NCBI GenBank assembly: GCA_946414655.1
Contig: CAMKPL010000001.1
Span: 173,081 to 237,080, forward strand
DNA from: an uncultured Caryophanales bacterium
Lineage (GTDB): Bacteria; Bacillota_I; Bacilli_A; RFN20; CAG-826
Reading direction: 5' to 3'
Length of the DNA: 64,000 nt
This document shows, in pieces, positions 16,854 to 26,219 of this stretch. Every line of letters starts with the position of its first letter. Position 1 is the first letter of the stretch. Below the pieces are notes generated by a model, which made no database searches, was not told the DNA's origin, and saw only the letters and a program-made list of their open reading frames with translations. The position numbers and the translations under genes were made by a program.

Positions 16854-17189
16854 GTCGCCATAATCAGAGCCACGTGACTTATCTTCGAAATAGACATTTA
16901 TTGGATCTGTCACATCAGTGAATTCAAGTAATTTGAACCCTTTAATTTCGATGAACGGATTTTCAAAATCATTGACAAAAATAACATTTTTTCTTTCAAA
17001 AGCCGTCTTTTTTAATTGTTGGATAACCTTATCAAAATTTTCTGGTTGAATTTCTTTAAAGATCATTAGTTGAGTATAAAAAGTTGGTTCAATATAAAAC
17101 TTTTCACCAGTCGGAAACTGAAAACCACGGATGAAAGATGTATGTTCATCTTGTAGCGAAATTAAATCATTAAATTCTTCGTAGTTCAT
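16851..17189 (-). CDS. Small conserved-looking protein, function unknown
   Basis: A 112-residue protein from the ATG at 17189, which overlaps the walJ stop as ATGA and has AGGAGG nine bases upstream. The ORF-track start 39 bases further upstream is therefore unlikely. The sequence is alpha/beta-like and acidic, with no signal peptide or membrane segment. Repeated Phe/Asn strands such as KNVIFVNDFENPFIEIKG stand out. I do not recognise a family. Translational coupling to walJ and dnaB suggests a housekeeping context only. Confidence 0.65.
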   Translation of the reverse strand: MNYEEFNDLISLQDEHTSFIRGFQFPTGEKFYIEPTFYTQLMIFKEIQPENFDKVIQQLKKTAFERKNVIFVNDFENPFIEIKGFKLLEFTDVTDPINVYFEDKSRGSDYGD

Positions 17190-17932
17190 TCCTTTCCTCC
17201 TAGAGTCATTTCGAATTGGTTCGCACAATGAATTTTAATTCCTTGTGTTTTTATTTTACGCTTCCTAAATATTTTTTCATATGCAGAAAGAGCTTTTTCA
17301 GGAGTATTTGCTTCCTGAGATAGATGCGCTAGAACAATCTCTTTTGTCTTTGGACCAATTGAATCGGCCATATAAAAAGCAGAGTCTTCGTTACATAAGT
17401 GACCATGGTCAGAAAGTATTCTTTGTTTTAAGACTTCAGGGCGATTTGTTTTAAGTAACATTCTTCGATCATGATTTGATTCAATAATGTAATAATCGGC
17501 ATTTTTAATCATCTCTAACGTTTTATCAGGGATAAAACCAGTATCGGTTAGATAAACAAGTGTCTCCTGATCTGCGCTAACAATATAACCAACGGTATTC
17601 GGTGCATCATGAGACGCTTCAATAGCAATTATATCTAATCCATTTATATGAAATTTCTTGCCGATTTTAACAATGTTAATATCACCGCGTTCATATGTGC
17701 CTTTTGTGCAATAGATTGGAAGCGGATCAAGATAACCAATTCCAAGCGTATGATCACTATGTGAATGGGTAATTAAAAGAGCATCAATATCTAATAATTT
17801 TTTATTCCACACAGCTAATCCTTCTTTTAAGCATTTCAAAGAAATTCCCATATCAATTAAAAGAACGCAACCGTTATGTTCGATAAGGGTTGCGTTTCCT
17901 TTTGATCCTGACTGAATTACATTAAATTTCAT
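17186..17932 (-). CDS. walJ: WalJ/YycJ-type metallo-beta-lactamase-fold hydrolase
   Basis: The 248-residue protein has the N-terminal NVIQSGSKGNATLIE typical of YycJ, the zinc motif THSHSDH and later the metal ligands SDHGH and HLSQEANTP. YycJ proteins are linked to DNA repair or cell-wall signalling and act as 5'-3' exonuclease-like enzymes. In most Firmicutes walJ lies at the end of the walRK operon, but here it follows dnaB and no walRK genes are visible. Its start overlaps the dnaB stop by one base. Confidence 0.88.
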   Translation of the reverse strand: MKFNVIQSGSKGNATLIEHNGCVLLIDMGISLKCLKEGLAVWNKKLLDIDALLITHSHSDHTLGIGYLDPLPIYCTKGTYERGDINIVKIGKKFHINGLDIIAIEASHDAPNTVGYIVSADQETLVYLTDTGFIPDKTLEMIKNADYYIIESNHDRRMLLKTNRPEVLKQRILSDHGHLCNEDSAFYMADSIGPKTKEIVLAHLSQEANTPEKALSAYEKIFRKRKIKTQGIKIHCANQFEMTLGGKE

Positions 17933-19419
17933 TAGTCGCGGTTTAAATAGCTTACACGTTCTTTTTCCAAGGCAAGAATTTGCTCACTTGCTTCTTTAGA
18001 AGGAGAATCAAATTTGCAGAATGCTTTACGGAACAATAATTCAACGGTTCCCATCTTTCCAGAACGGTTCTTCACGATTTGAACATTGACCATAATTGTG
18101 TCTTCTCCGCCTTCAGCACGAGCAATCTTTTGCTGTGCCTCGTTCACAGCATCATTTTGTTTTTCAAAAATGGATTTATTTGCTCCACCAGTATTAACGG
18201 TCATTCTATTTTCTTGGAGCATCATAACAATATCAGCATCTTGTTCAATAGAACCGGATTCACGAAGGTCTGATAGTTGTGGGTTGGCGTTAACACGATT
18301 TTCAATATTACGATTTAACTGAGCAACACCAATAACTGGAATTTGTAAATCCATTGCCAGTTTTTTAAGTGTTTGGGAAATCATTTGAACCTCTAATTGA
18401 CGAGATTCGGATTTGGTTTTACCAACAACGCGAACAAGGCCAATATAGTCAACAATAATTAGTGATAAATCTGGTTCTTTGTTTTTAAGTTTGCGGCATT
18501 TTGCGGCAAGGTCAAACAAAGAGATACCAGACGTGTCATCAACATAAATCTTGGTTTCGCCAAGACGTTCACAGGATTGTTGCAATTTTAATCTTGTATT
18601 TGGAGTGATGTTATAACCGGTTTGTAACCAGTCAAATGGAACGTTAGCATCACCTGAAACTAAACGCTTAAATAGCAAATCTGAAGGCATTTCTAATGAG
18701 AAATATGCAACAGGATAGCCTCGTAACGCAGCATTCATTGCTAGGTTTAATGAAAGGGCCGTTTTGCCAACTCCTGGACGAGCAGCAATGACGATAAATT
18801 CGCCTTTATGGAACCCGTGAGTTAATAAGTTCATCTTTGGGAAACCTGTTGGAACGCCTGTAACAGTGTCGTCAGATGTTGTTGCTCTTAAATCTTTAAA
18901 TTCCTGAGAAAGTTTAGTTGTTACCTCTCGTGCTGATTGGAAATCCCCAATACGGCGTCTTTCAGTAACAGTATTAATTGCTTTTTCACTGATTGATAAG
19001 AAATCCGAAACGTTGTCGATATCGTTGTTCTTATAGTTATCTTCGATTTTTTCAAGTGTTTCCAAGAAATGTCTTAAAAGAGATTGGTCTTGGACGATCT
19101 TGATATAGTTTTCAATGTTGGCGAATGTTACAACACTATCAGCGAGTTCAAGAAGATATTCTGGACCGCCTGATGTTTCTAAATCTTTAGCGTTAATTAA
19201 TTCATCAACGACTGTTTGAACGTCAACTGCTGTTCCACGTTTAAAACAACGTTGCATAGCTTGGAAAATAACAACGTGATTCTTATTCTCTGGAAAGAAA
19301 TCATCATCGGTTAATTTGCCAACGCCATCACTTAAAATTGAGGAGCTCTTTAGCATTGCACCCAGTACGGCTTTTTCGGCTTCTGTATTATGCGGTAAAT
19401 CTTTTTTATTAATTGCCAT
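17932..19419 (-). CDS. dnaB: Replicative DNA helicase DnaB
   Basis: Hexameric fork helicase of 495 residues. The N-terminal domain begins PHNTEAEKAVLGAML. The RecA-like ATPase carries the Walker A ARPGVGKTA, the Walker B region LIIVDYIGLV and the conserved LSDLRESGSIEQDAD. No intein is present. A short Gly/Asn-rich loop (NTGGANKS) lies in the C-terminal domain. AGGAGGAG precedes the ATG. It follows rplI by 11 bases in the gdpP-rplI-dnaB order that is standard for Firmicutes. Confidence 0.98.
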   Translation of the reverse strand: MAINKKDLPHNTEAEKAVLGAMLKSSSILSDGVGKLTDDDFFPENKNHVVIFQAMQRCFKRGTAVDVQTVVDELINAKDLETSGGPEYLLELADSVVTFANIENYIKIVQDQSLLRHFLETLEKIEDNYKNNDIDNVSDFLSISEKAINTVTERRRIGDFQSAREVTTKLSQEFKDLRATTSDDTVTGVPTGFPKMNLLTHGFHKGEFIVIAARPGVGKTALSLNLAMNAALRGYPVAYFSLEMPSDLLFKRLVSGDANVPFDWLQTGYNITPNTRLKLQQSCERLGETKIYVDDTSGISLFDLAAKCRKLKNKEPDLSLIIVDYIGLVRVVGKTKSESRQLEVQMISQTLKKLAMDLQIPVIGVAQLNRNIENRVNANPQLSDLRESGSIEQDADIVMMLQENRMTVNTGGANKSIFEKQNDAVNEAQQKIARAEGGEDTIMVNVQIVKNRSGKMGTVELLFRKAFCKFDSPSKEASEQILALEKERVSYLNRD

Positions 19420-19430
19420 AGTCTCCTCCT

Positions 19431-19880
19431 TTACTTACTTTCTGTGACATGAACGTTAATTTCGCCAATCACACCTTTGTACAATTCAATTTGTAATTTT
19501 GTATATCCGAATGAATCAACGACTGCTTTATTGACGAATTTTCGCTTGTCGATTTCAATGTTATATTTGCTTTGTAATTCGGCAGCAATTTGTTTAGACG
19601 AGATTGTTCCAAACATTCTTCCACCTGTTCCAGCATTTGCACTAAATTCAAGAACAATATCTTTGAGTTTTGCAGCAATATCTTTGGCTTTTGCTATGTT
19701 TTTTGCAATTTCTGCCGCTTCATCTGCTTTTTGATTATTTAGAATCTCGAGAGACTTTTCCGAATACATCACTGCAAGACCATGAGGAATCAAATAATTT
19801 GCGCCATAACCGTCTTTTACATTGACGATTTCTTGCTTCTTTCCAACGCCTTTAACGTCCTTTAATAAGATAACTTTCAT
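19431..19880 (-). CDS. rplI: Ribosomal protein L9
   Basis: The N-terminal domain shows the L9 signature MKVILLKDVKGVGKKQEIVNVKDGYGANYLIP. The connecting helix and C-terminal domain follow with GGRMFGTISSKQI. Total length is 149 residues, normal for L9, which binds 23S rRNA at the L1 stalk base. Its ATG shares one base with the gdpP stop. Confidence 0.98.
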   Translation of the reverse strand: MKVILLKDVKGVGKKQEIVNVKDGYGANYLIPHGLAVMYSEKSLEILNNQKADEAAEIAKNIAKAKDIAAKLKDIVLEFSANAGTGGRMFGTISSKQIAAELQSKYNIEIDKRKFVNKAVVDSFGYTKLQIELYKGVIGEINVHVTESK

Positions 19881-21895
19881 TATCGTTTCTCCGGCACGGT
19901 TCGTGCATCATTTAAGTATTCTTTCAAAACATCCAAAAGCTTCTCTTCAACCTTATCGATTGGGGTGTTTTTGAATGCTCCAGCAGCCATCGTAAAGTGA
20001 CCACCACCATTCATCTTTTCTGCGAGTAATTGAACGTTTACTGTTCCGTCGCTTCGGCATGATATACGCGTTTCATTTGTGCCTGTGCGGCCAATGACAA
20101 AGCATGCGTTCACACCTTTCATCTGCATACATTGATTTCCAACTTTCGCAAGTGTCGCTTGTTCGATGATATCTTCTTCATCGGCAACGCAATAGACAAC
20201 ACCATAAGCCGGTGTCTTTAAACTAGAAATGATGTGAGTAATGAGTGTATATTCCTCAAAGTCGTCCTTAAGGAAGTCATCAGCAATAGAGTTATCAGCA
20301 CCCATTTCCTTGAGAATCATGGATGCTTCAAACGTTCTAATACCGCAACTCTTAGATTTGAAGTAGTTAGAATCCATGAAGATTCCAGAAAGCATAATTG
20401 TAGCGTATGCACTCGGAATATTAATGCGTGGGTTCGCGCTTGAATAACGAATTAATTCAGCAATCATTTCGCAAGAAGATGAAGCGCTTGGTTCAATATA
20501 ATTGAACACCGGTGATTCAATAAACTCTTCACTACGACGGTGATGGTCAATAACCATAACCTTTGTTGCTTTTTCAAGCACCTTTGGTGCCATAGTCATT
20601 GATGGCCTGTGAATATCACAAACAATAACCAATGTATTTGATTTAATTGTTGGCAAAGCATCATCTGGTGAAATAGTTAATTTTTCCATTTCATCACGTG
20701 AAAACGATGAGGTCATAGCAGAACGTGTCTTACGTTCCGTGTTTTTTGGATCATAAATGATCTTCGCGGACTTTCCACAATAATCACATACGGCTTTCAT
20801 ACCTAAGCACGCACCAATAGCGTCCATATCGGCTACCGCGTGTCCCATGATTAGTACGTTTGCGGAGTTACGAATTAATGACAAAACTGAGTCCGCCATA
20901 ACACGAACTTTAACTTTGTTACGGCTTTCTTGAGCTTCAACTTTTCCACCGAAAAATTTAAGTGGTTGACCATACGGAGAAACAACAACTTGGTCGCCTC
21001 CACGAGACATAGCGATTTCTATCGCTGCGCTTGTCATTTCGTTTAACTTATTAATATCAGGAATGTCATGGGCAAACGCCATTGATAATGTTGGAGGAGT
21101 ATCTTCGTTTTCGCCAATCAAATGGATTTTCTCTAATAGAGAGAACTTGTCAGCCTCCATTCTTTGAAGCGATTCATAGTTACAAACAAGGAAGTAAGCG
21201 TCGTTACGATAGCGACGTAATAATACGTCGAATTCATCACAATAATTAAAAATTTCGTTACGAATCTTCGAAATAGTATCGTTTGAGTCATCTGAACTTT
21301 CTGAAACGTCAGAGTAATTATCAATAATTACCATACCGATAACTGTACTATTTTTTGTAGCGTAAGCAGTTGTTGTTTCCAAATCAGTATTATCTTTAAA
21401 GATATATAAGCCAGCATCTGGTAAATATTTAACTTCATAGTTACGTGAGTTAATGACCAATTTACAAACAGCATCTCCGCCTTTTTGGATTTCTTGTAAC
21501 TTTGGTTGCCACTCTAAAATATTCTGATCAAGGATTTCTAGGTTACGATCATGGAAGATATCGTTCATCCAAATAACAACGTTATTTTCATCAACAACAA
21601 CTAACCCAATCATGCCAAAATTATAGGCTTCTTGAACATCTCCACCAATTAGGTCAGCGGCTCTCAAATCTGTTTTCTTTCGCTTATAAGAGAAAACAAG
21701 GATTGAAACCCATACAAAAATCATATCTAAACCAGCCAAAACCGCGGTACCAACATAAAATGTTTCGATTGTTAATTTAGTTTTTAACTCCAAAACATTT
21801 TCAAAATAAAAGATGCCAAAAAGAGCAATTATTGCGAGTTCAACAACAATAAGAATAAAAGCGACTAATTTAAACGTGGAGGCTGTCTTTTTCAT
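19880..21895 (-). CDS. gdpP: GdpP, cyclic-di-AMP phosphodiesterase
   Basis: A 671-residue membrane enzyme that hydrolyses c-di-AMP. Two N-terminal membrane segments (residues 10-30 and 38-67) precede a PAS-like domain (AYNFGMIGLVVVDENNVVIWMND) and a degenerate GGDEF domain. The DHH domain follows with VADMDAIGACLG and VIDHHRRSEEF, then DHHA1 with a C-terminal GGGHFTMAAGAF. The order TM-PAS-GGDEF-DHH-DHHA1 is diagnostic. It leads the gdpP-rplI-dnaB-walJ operon. The -10 TATAAT lies about 14 bases before the ATG. Confidence 0.97.
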   Translation of the reverse strand: MKKTASTFKLVAFILIVVELAIIALFGIFYFENVLELKTKLTIETFYVGTAVLAGLDMIFVWVSILVFSYKRKKTDLRAADLIGGDVQEAYNFGMIGLVVVDENNVVIWMNDIFHDRNLEILDQNILEWQPKLQEIQKGGDAVCKLVINSRNYEVKYLPDAGLYIFKDNTDLETTTAYATKNSTVIGMVIIDNYSDVSESSDDSNDTISKIRNEIFNYCDEFDVLLRRYRNDAYFLVCNYESLQRMEADKFSLLEKIHLIGENEDTPPTLSMAFAHDIPDINKLNEMTSAAIEIAMSRGGDQVVVSPYGQPLKFFGGKVEAQESRNKVKVRVMADSVLSLIRNSANVLIMGHAVADMDAIGACLGMKAVCDYCGKSAKIIYDPKNTERKTRSAMTSSFSRDEMEKLTISPDDALPTIKSNTLVIVCDIHRPSMTMAPKVLEKATKVMVIDHHRRSEEFIESPVFNYIEPSASSSCEMIAELIRYSSANPRINIPSAYATIMLSGIFMDSNYFKSKSCGIRTFEASMILKEMGADNSIADDFLKDDFEEYTLITHIISSLKTPAYGVVYCVADEEDIIEQATLAKVGNQCMQMKGVNACFVIGRTGTNETRISCRSDGTVNVQLLAEKMNGGGHFTMAAGAFKNTPIDKVEEKLLDVLKEYLNDARTVPEKR

Positions 21896-21939
21896 AAATG
21901 AGTATTGATATTATATCAATTATCTAGAAGAGAAAGAAA

Positions 21940-22006
21940 CAAAAAAAGAGCAATTTTGTAGAACTAGTTCACAAAAACCGAAAAAGTTACGAATTGCTCT
22001 TATTTT
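21940..22006. terminator. Long-arm terminator-like hairpin
   Basis: AAGAGCAATT (21946-21955) and AATTGCTCTT (21992-22001) form a perfect ten-base stem. The 36-base loop contains the palindrome GAACTAGTTC. On the minus strand a T-run follows, so it should end the flavodoxin-FprA transcript just before the gdpP promoter. Confidence 0.75.
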
Positions 22007-22012
22007 TGTTAA

Positions 22013-23335
22013 TTAATCTATTTTTTGGAAATCTGAAGCCGGATGTTTGCAAATTGGACAAACAAAGTCTTTCGGGAGTTCTTCTCCTTCATACTCAACA
22101 ACGAATCCACAAATCTTACAAGCGAAATGATGTTTCTGTTTTGCCACTTCAACTTTCTTCTCGCCAGCAAGGTTTTTACTAGGTTTCATTAATTCTTCTG
22201 CTAAAGCATCAATTTGCTTTTTGTTTTCATCACTAAGTGAAGAAAGTAAACGAATTGAAGGTTCAATGAATTCGAGATTTTTGCTCTTCTCAAGTTTTTC
22301 CTTCATTAATTTTGCTGCAGCAGGAGCCCATGTACCATTCTCGATTAACGCCACAGTCTTGTTTTGGAATAAGCGTTCGGTTAGATGATTGATAAATGTA
22401 TGCATGAATGGGAAAATTTGCATGTTATAGGTTGTTGTTGCTAGAACAATTTTTGGATAGCGGAAAGCGTCTTCGACAGCTTCGGCCATATCTTCGCGAG
22501 CAAGATCGGTTATCGCGACTTTTGGACAACCTTTTTGACGAAGTTTTTCAGCTAATAATTCAGCAGCTTCTTTGGTGTGTCCATAAACGGAAGTATAGAA
22601 AATTGCAACGCCATCAGTTTCGCTCTTATACGAAGACCAAATGTCATACAAATTAAGATAGTATCCGAGGTCCTTATCGAGCACTGGCCCATGAAGTGGA
22701 CAAATCATTTCTAAAGGCAATTTAGCGGCTTTTTGCAGGAGATTTTGTACTTGAAAGCCGTATTTTCCGACAATTCCAATATAGTAACGACGAGCTTCAC
22801 AAGCCCAGTCTTCTTCAACGTCTAAAGCGCCAAATTTTCCAAAGGCGTCAGCGGAGAAGAGTGTCTTAGCAACATCATCATAAGTAACCATAACTTCTGG
22901 CCAGTGAACCATTGGAGCGAAGATGAATTTTAGTGTATGTTTTCCAAGGTTTAATGTGTCGCCATCATTGACAACTAATTTGTTCTTAATTTCTGGATGA
23001 TAGAATTGCTCCATCATCGTGAAAGTCTTTGTGTTTCCGACAACAAATGTATCTGGATAGACCTTCAGGAATTCAAGAATGTTTGCCGAGTGGTCTGGTT
23101 CCATGTGTTGAACAATTAAATAAGTTGGTTTTGCATCCTTCAAAACTTCTTTAAGGTTTGCCAGCCATTCTTTCGTAAATTTAACATCGACAGTATCAAA
23201 AATTGCAATTAAGTCATCCTTAATCACATAAGAGTTATACGCCATTCCGTTTGGAACGATGTATTGTCCTTCAAATAAATCTAACTTGTGGTCGTTAACA
23301 CCAACATAGTAGATATCGTTACGTAATAATTTCAT
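22013..23335 (-). CDS. fprA: Flavodiiron protein with fused rubredoxin domain
   Basis: A-type flavoprotein that reduces O2 or NO in anaerobes. The N-terminal beta-lactamase-like domain holds the diiron ligands in QHMEPDHSANI and, later, CPLHGPVL. A flavodoxin domain follows from about residue 250 (VAIFYTSVYGHTKEAAE). The final 40 residues form a rubredoxin-like domain with FACKICGF and FVCPICKHP. The start at 23335 (440 residues) is taken because this ATG overlaps the flavodoxin stop as TAATG and is preceded by GGGTGG. The fused rubredoxin can feed electrons to the flavin, possibly from the FNR-like enzyme. Confidence 0.93.
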   Translation of the reverse strand: MKLLRNDIYYVGVNDHKLDLFEGQYIVPNGMAYNSYVIKDDLIAIFDTVDVKFTKEWLANLKEVLKDAKPTYLIVQHMEPDHSANILEFLKVYPDTFVVGNTKTFTMMEQFYHPEIKNKLVVNDGDTLNLGKHTLKFIFAPMVHWPEVMVTYDDVAKTLFSADAFGKFGALDVEEDWACEARRYYIGIVGKYGFQVQNLLQKAAKLPLEMICPLHGPVLDKDLGYYLNLYDIWSSYKSETDGVAIFYTSVYGHTKEAAELLAEKLRQKGCPKVAITDLAREDMAEAVEDAFRYPKIVLATTTYNMQIFPFMHTFINHLTERLFQNKTVALIENGTWAPAAAKLMKEKLEKSKNLEFIEPSIRLLSSLSDENKKQIDALAEELMKPSKNLAGEKKVEVAKQKHHFACKICGFVVEYEGEELPKDFVCPICKHPASDFQKID

Positions 23336-23841
23336 TATTTTGCCACCCAATTAGCAACAACTTCATCAGATTTTTCTGCGTCATAACCACGGATTGCTAA
23401 ACCTTCTTTTACAATCGCGCCTTTAACAGCTCCACGAAGTTCAAGTTCCATAAAACCAAATGACCCTTCTTCGTTTGTGCAGAAAGGTTTAACAACTTTG
23501 CCGACAAATGAATACTGTTTTAAGAAACTGGCAATAATTCTTGGATAAGAACGATACCAAAGTGGGAATCCAATGTAAATTATGTCATACGCATCAATAG
23601 ATGCTGGTAGATTTGCGATCGCTGGAAGAATATTTTCTTCATATTCCTTACGAGCCCGCTTGTTGCACTCTTCATATCCATAAGGATATTCTTCAACTGG
23701 TTTTAAACCAATCAGTGCTCCTCCTGTGATTTTTTGGATTTTTTCAGCGACAATTTCAGTAAAACCTTTGTGAATTATTTCACGATTGCCGTCGACAATA
23801 TTTTCCCCTGTGTGAGAGAAATAAACAATTAATGATGCCAT
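23335..23841 (-). CDS. Flavodoxin-like protein
   Basis: A 168-residue flavodoxin-fold protein. The FMN phosphate loop is represented by YFSHTGENIVDGN, and the strand IIYIGFPLWYRSYPRI is the second FMN-contacting region of long-chain flavodoxins. It is the first gene of a two-gene unit with the flavodiiron protein and probably serves the same electron pathway. AAGGAG lies before the ATG. It could also be a flavodoxin-like quinone or NAD(P)H oxidoreductase. Confidence 0.88.
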   Translation of the reverse strand: MASLIVYFSHTGENIVDGNREIIHKGFTEIVAEKIQKITGGALIGLKPVEEYPYGYEECNKRARKEYEENILPAIANLPASIDAYDIIYIGFPLWYRSYPRIIASFLKQYSFVGKVVKPFCTNEEGSFGFMELELRGAVKGAIVKEGLAIRGYDAEKSDEVVANWVAK

Positions 23842-23918
23842 ACTAAAACTCCTTAAAACTAGTTTACCAAATTATGAGGTTAGACAACAATACTTAATTA
23901 TAAATAATTAATGTTATC

Positions 23919-25163
23919 TTAGTTTGTTTTGATTTCTTTCTTCGGAAAACCTACTGTTCGGCCTTTAAAAACATCATACATTAATAAAATTAATGAAACC
24001 ATGATTAATGATGATCCGATTAAGAGGTTGAGGTTCTCATTATTTAAATAATAAGTATTAAATAAGTAGTTATTGTATCCCTGGAATGTTCCAGCAACTG
24101 CTAGGAATGAAATGTACCATTTCTTTGGGCATACAGCGACATAAAGAATCGCCATAATTTCCGCAATATAGAAATATCTTTCGTGCATTGATGGGAGCAC
24201 ATATGGAGAAAATAAAGTAACAAGAAAGGTGACTTTGATAATGTCTTCCAATGTGACGTCTTTATAAGCCAAGAACAAGAACACGAGAAGCACAAAAATT
24301 AAAGCGACACCAAAGTAGGTTGCTGCTGGGACAAGATGTTCAATAACCGATTCATTGGTTACGATCGATTTATACATAAAAGCGTAAACGCTTGGAGCAT
24401 TCATCACTAAATATGGATATTCTTCCGTTTGTTCAAAATAAACGTTGATGCATGAGTGGAAACTCCTTCCGCATGCCATCGCTGGAATCATACAAATAAC
24501 ATAGATGACCGGTACTAAAAGTAGCCAGTAGAGTTTAAATCTCTTTTTAAACCATAAGAATATTAAAACTGGTAAGAAGAAAATACTTTGTAGCTTAAAT
24601 GCAAACGAGAACCCAAAGGCAACTGAAGCCCAACATGATTTCCCTTTTAATACAAAGAATAATGAAAGAACAATAAAGAATGCATAAATTGCGTCGCATT
24701 GCCCCCAGAACGCACTATTTAAGAATACTTGTGGAAGGAATAGAGCAAGGAAAACACCAAGAAGCGTAATCGAATCATGTTTCTTTAAAATAAATTTCAA
24801 TATGAAGAAAATTAAGATTGCTGATCCAAGTTCAAATCCTATGGAAATGTACTTAATCGCAAAATTAAAAGCGTTGCCCTCCACATCAAGTTTGAAAATG
24901 GAAAGGAAAGCTAAGAAATACATATATGTTGGTGTGTAGTCCGCATCGTCACTAGCCAAAAACGCCTTTGGATCTTCAACTAAAGATTCGTACCAAGGTT
25001 TTAAGAAATTGTAATAATCACCGCTTTTCTTGGTCATTAAAGGAATGCGAATGACCACCGCTAAAGCAACGATGCCAACTAAGGCAATCCAAAACCAATA
25101 CTTCTGGATAAAATTAATTACCCAGTCTCTTACTTTAGTAAAAAATAAGCCAACTTTTGCCAT
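23919..25163 (-). CDS. GT-C membrane glycosyltransferase, Gpi18-like
   Basis: A 414-residue protein with about ten membrane segments. The motif SAFWGQCDAIYAFFIVLSLF and the late SMHERYFYIAEIMAILYV are typical of Gpi18-like (COG5542) mannosyltransferases, which use polyprenyl-phosphate sugars. The start at 25163 lies one base after the stop of the GT2 gene and is preferred over the overlapping upstream start in the track. The pairing with a DPM1/GtrB-like GT2 gene makes a coherent module: one enzyme loads undecaprenyl phosphate, this one transfers the sugar outside the membrane. Confidence 0.8.
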   Translation of the reverse strand: MAKVGLFFTKVRDWVINFIQKYWFWIALVGIVALAVVIRIPLMTKKSGDYYNFLKPWYESLVEDPKAFLASDDADYTPTYMYFLAFLSIFKLDVEGNAFNFAIKYISIGFELGSAILIFFILKFILKKHDSITLLGVFLALFLPQVFLNSAFWGQCDAIYAFFIVLSLFFVLKGKSCWASVAFGFSFAFKLQSIFFLPVLIFLWFKKRFKLYWLLLVPVIYVICMIPAMACGRSFHSCINVYFEQTEEYPYLVMNAPSVYAFMYKSIVTNESVIEHLVPAATYFGVALIFVLLVFLFLAYKDVTLEDIIKVTFLVTLFSPYVLPSMHERYFYIAEIMAILYVAVCPKKWYISFLAVAGTFQGYNNYLFNTYYLNNENLNLLIGSSLIMVSLILLMYDVFKGRTVGFPKKEIKTN

Positions 25164-25164
25164 A

Positions 25165-26118
25165 TTATTTGTCGCCCGTTGTTTTTTCAATGAAGTAATG
25201 TGGACGTTTCTTAACTTCGGTATTTACTTTTCCAAGATATAAACCAATCATTCCCAAAGCAGAGAGAATAATTCCAGTATTTAAAGCTATAAAACCAAAA
25301 AGGTAATAGAAAATTGAGAAATTATAAACTCCACACAAGTGTAGAATTCCAATCGTTAGCATAAATAAACACGATAAAGCAATAAAAGCGATGCCACATT
25401 TGCCAATTGCAGTTAATGGTTTTGATGAAAATGAAGTCATTCCATCACTTGCAAGAGTAAGCATCTTGGACAACTTATAATGTGTCTCACCTTGTTGACG
25501 AGCCAAACGGTCATATTCAACTTTTGCTGATGGATAGCCAATTTGAGGAACGATTCCTCTTAGAAATAAATTCGATTCTCGATAAGAGAGTAAAGCTTCG
25601 ACTGCGCGATACGAAAGAAGTCGAAAATCGGCTGAATCTTCAACGATCTCGACACCAAGACGCTTCATAAATTTATAGTAAGATTGAGCGGTTTTTCTTT
25701 TAAAGATCGAATCCGTATTGCGTTTCTTTCTCACACCATAAACAACATCGTTTCCTTCAAGATATTTTTGAACCATTTCACCAGTTACATTAATATCATC
25801 TTGAAGATCAACGTCCATTGTAATTGTGAAATCTGCTTTCTTTTTATAAGCGTATTCCAAACCCGCTTCAACCGCGTATTGGTGGCCCTTATTTCGGGAG
25901 AGTTTAACGCCGACAACAAATTTCGATTTTCCTGACAATTCCTCAATAATTGACCAAGTTTTATCTTTAGAACCATCATCAACAAAAACAACTTTTGAAT
26001 CTTTTGAAATGAGATTTTCAGCAACTAGTTGTTCATAAGATTTAAAAATTTTTTCTGCTGAAGGATTTAAACATTCTTCTTCGTTATAACAAGGAAATAT
26101 CCAATAAAGAGTTTTCAT
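25165..26118 (-). CDS. Polyprenyl-phosphate glycosyltransferase (GT2, GtrB/DPM1-like)
   Basis: GT-A fold enzyme beginning MKTLYWIFPCYNEEE, with VDDGSKDKTWSIIEEL and the metal-binding DVDLQD. Two C-terminal membrane helices (about 230-255 and 265-290) are the hallmark of the GtrB subgroup that attaches sugars to undecaprenyl phosphate. The ATG at 26118 (317 residues) is preceded by GGAG; the 13 extra residues of the track ORF are unlikely. It is directly followed by a GT-C transferase that would consume its product. Confidence 0.9.
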   Translation of the reverse strand: MKTLYWIFPCYNEEECLNPSAEKIFKSYEQLVAENLISKDSKVVFVDDGSKDKTWSIIEELSGKSKFVVGVKLSRNKGHQYAVEAGLEYAYKKKADFTITMDVDLQDDINVTGEMVQKYLEGNDVVYGVRKKRNTDSIFKRKTAQSYYKFMKRLGVEIVEDSADFRLLSYRAVEALLSYRESNLFLRGIVPQIGYPSAKVEYDRLARQQGETHYKLSKMLTLASDGMTSFSSKPLTAIGKCGIAFIALSCLFMLTIGILHLCGVYNFSIFYYLFGFIALNTGIILSALGMIGLYLGKVNTEVKKRPHYFIEKTTGDK

Positions 26119-26175
26119 AATTGGGGCTCCAATACGTGTGTATTTATAATAAAACACGCATCAAGAATAAAGCAA

Positions 26176-26207
26176 TAAAAAAAGCCATCCACAGAGGACG
26201 GCTTTTA
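26176..26207 (-). terminator. Terminator of rpsF-ssb-rpsR
   Basis: On the minus strand AAAGCCGTCC and GGATGGCTTT form a ten-base stem with one G-U pair, followed by seven Ts. It lies 13 bases after rpsR. Confidence 0.88.
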
Positions 26208-26219
26208 ATCTTTGAATTA

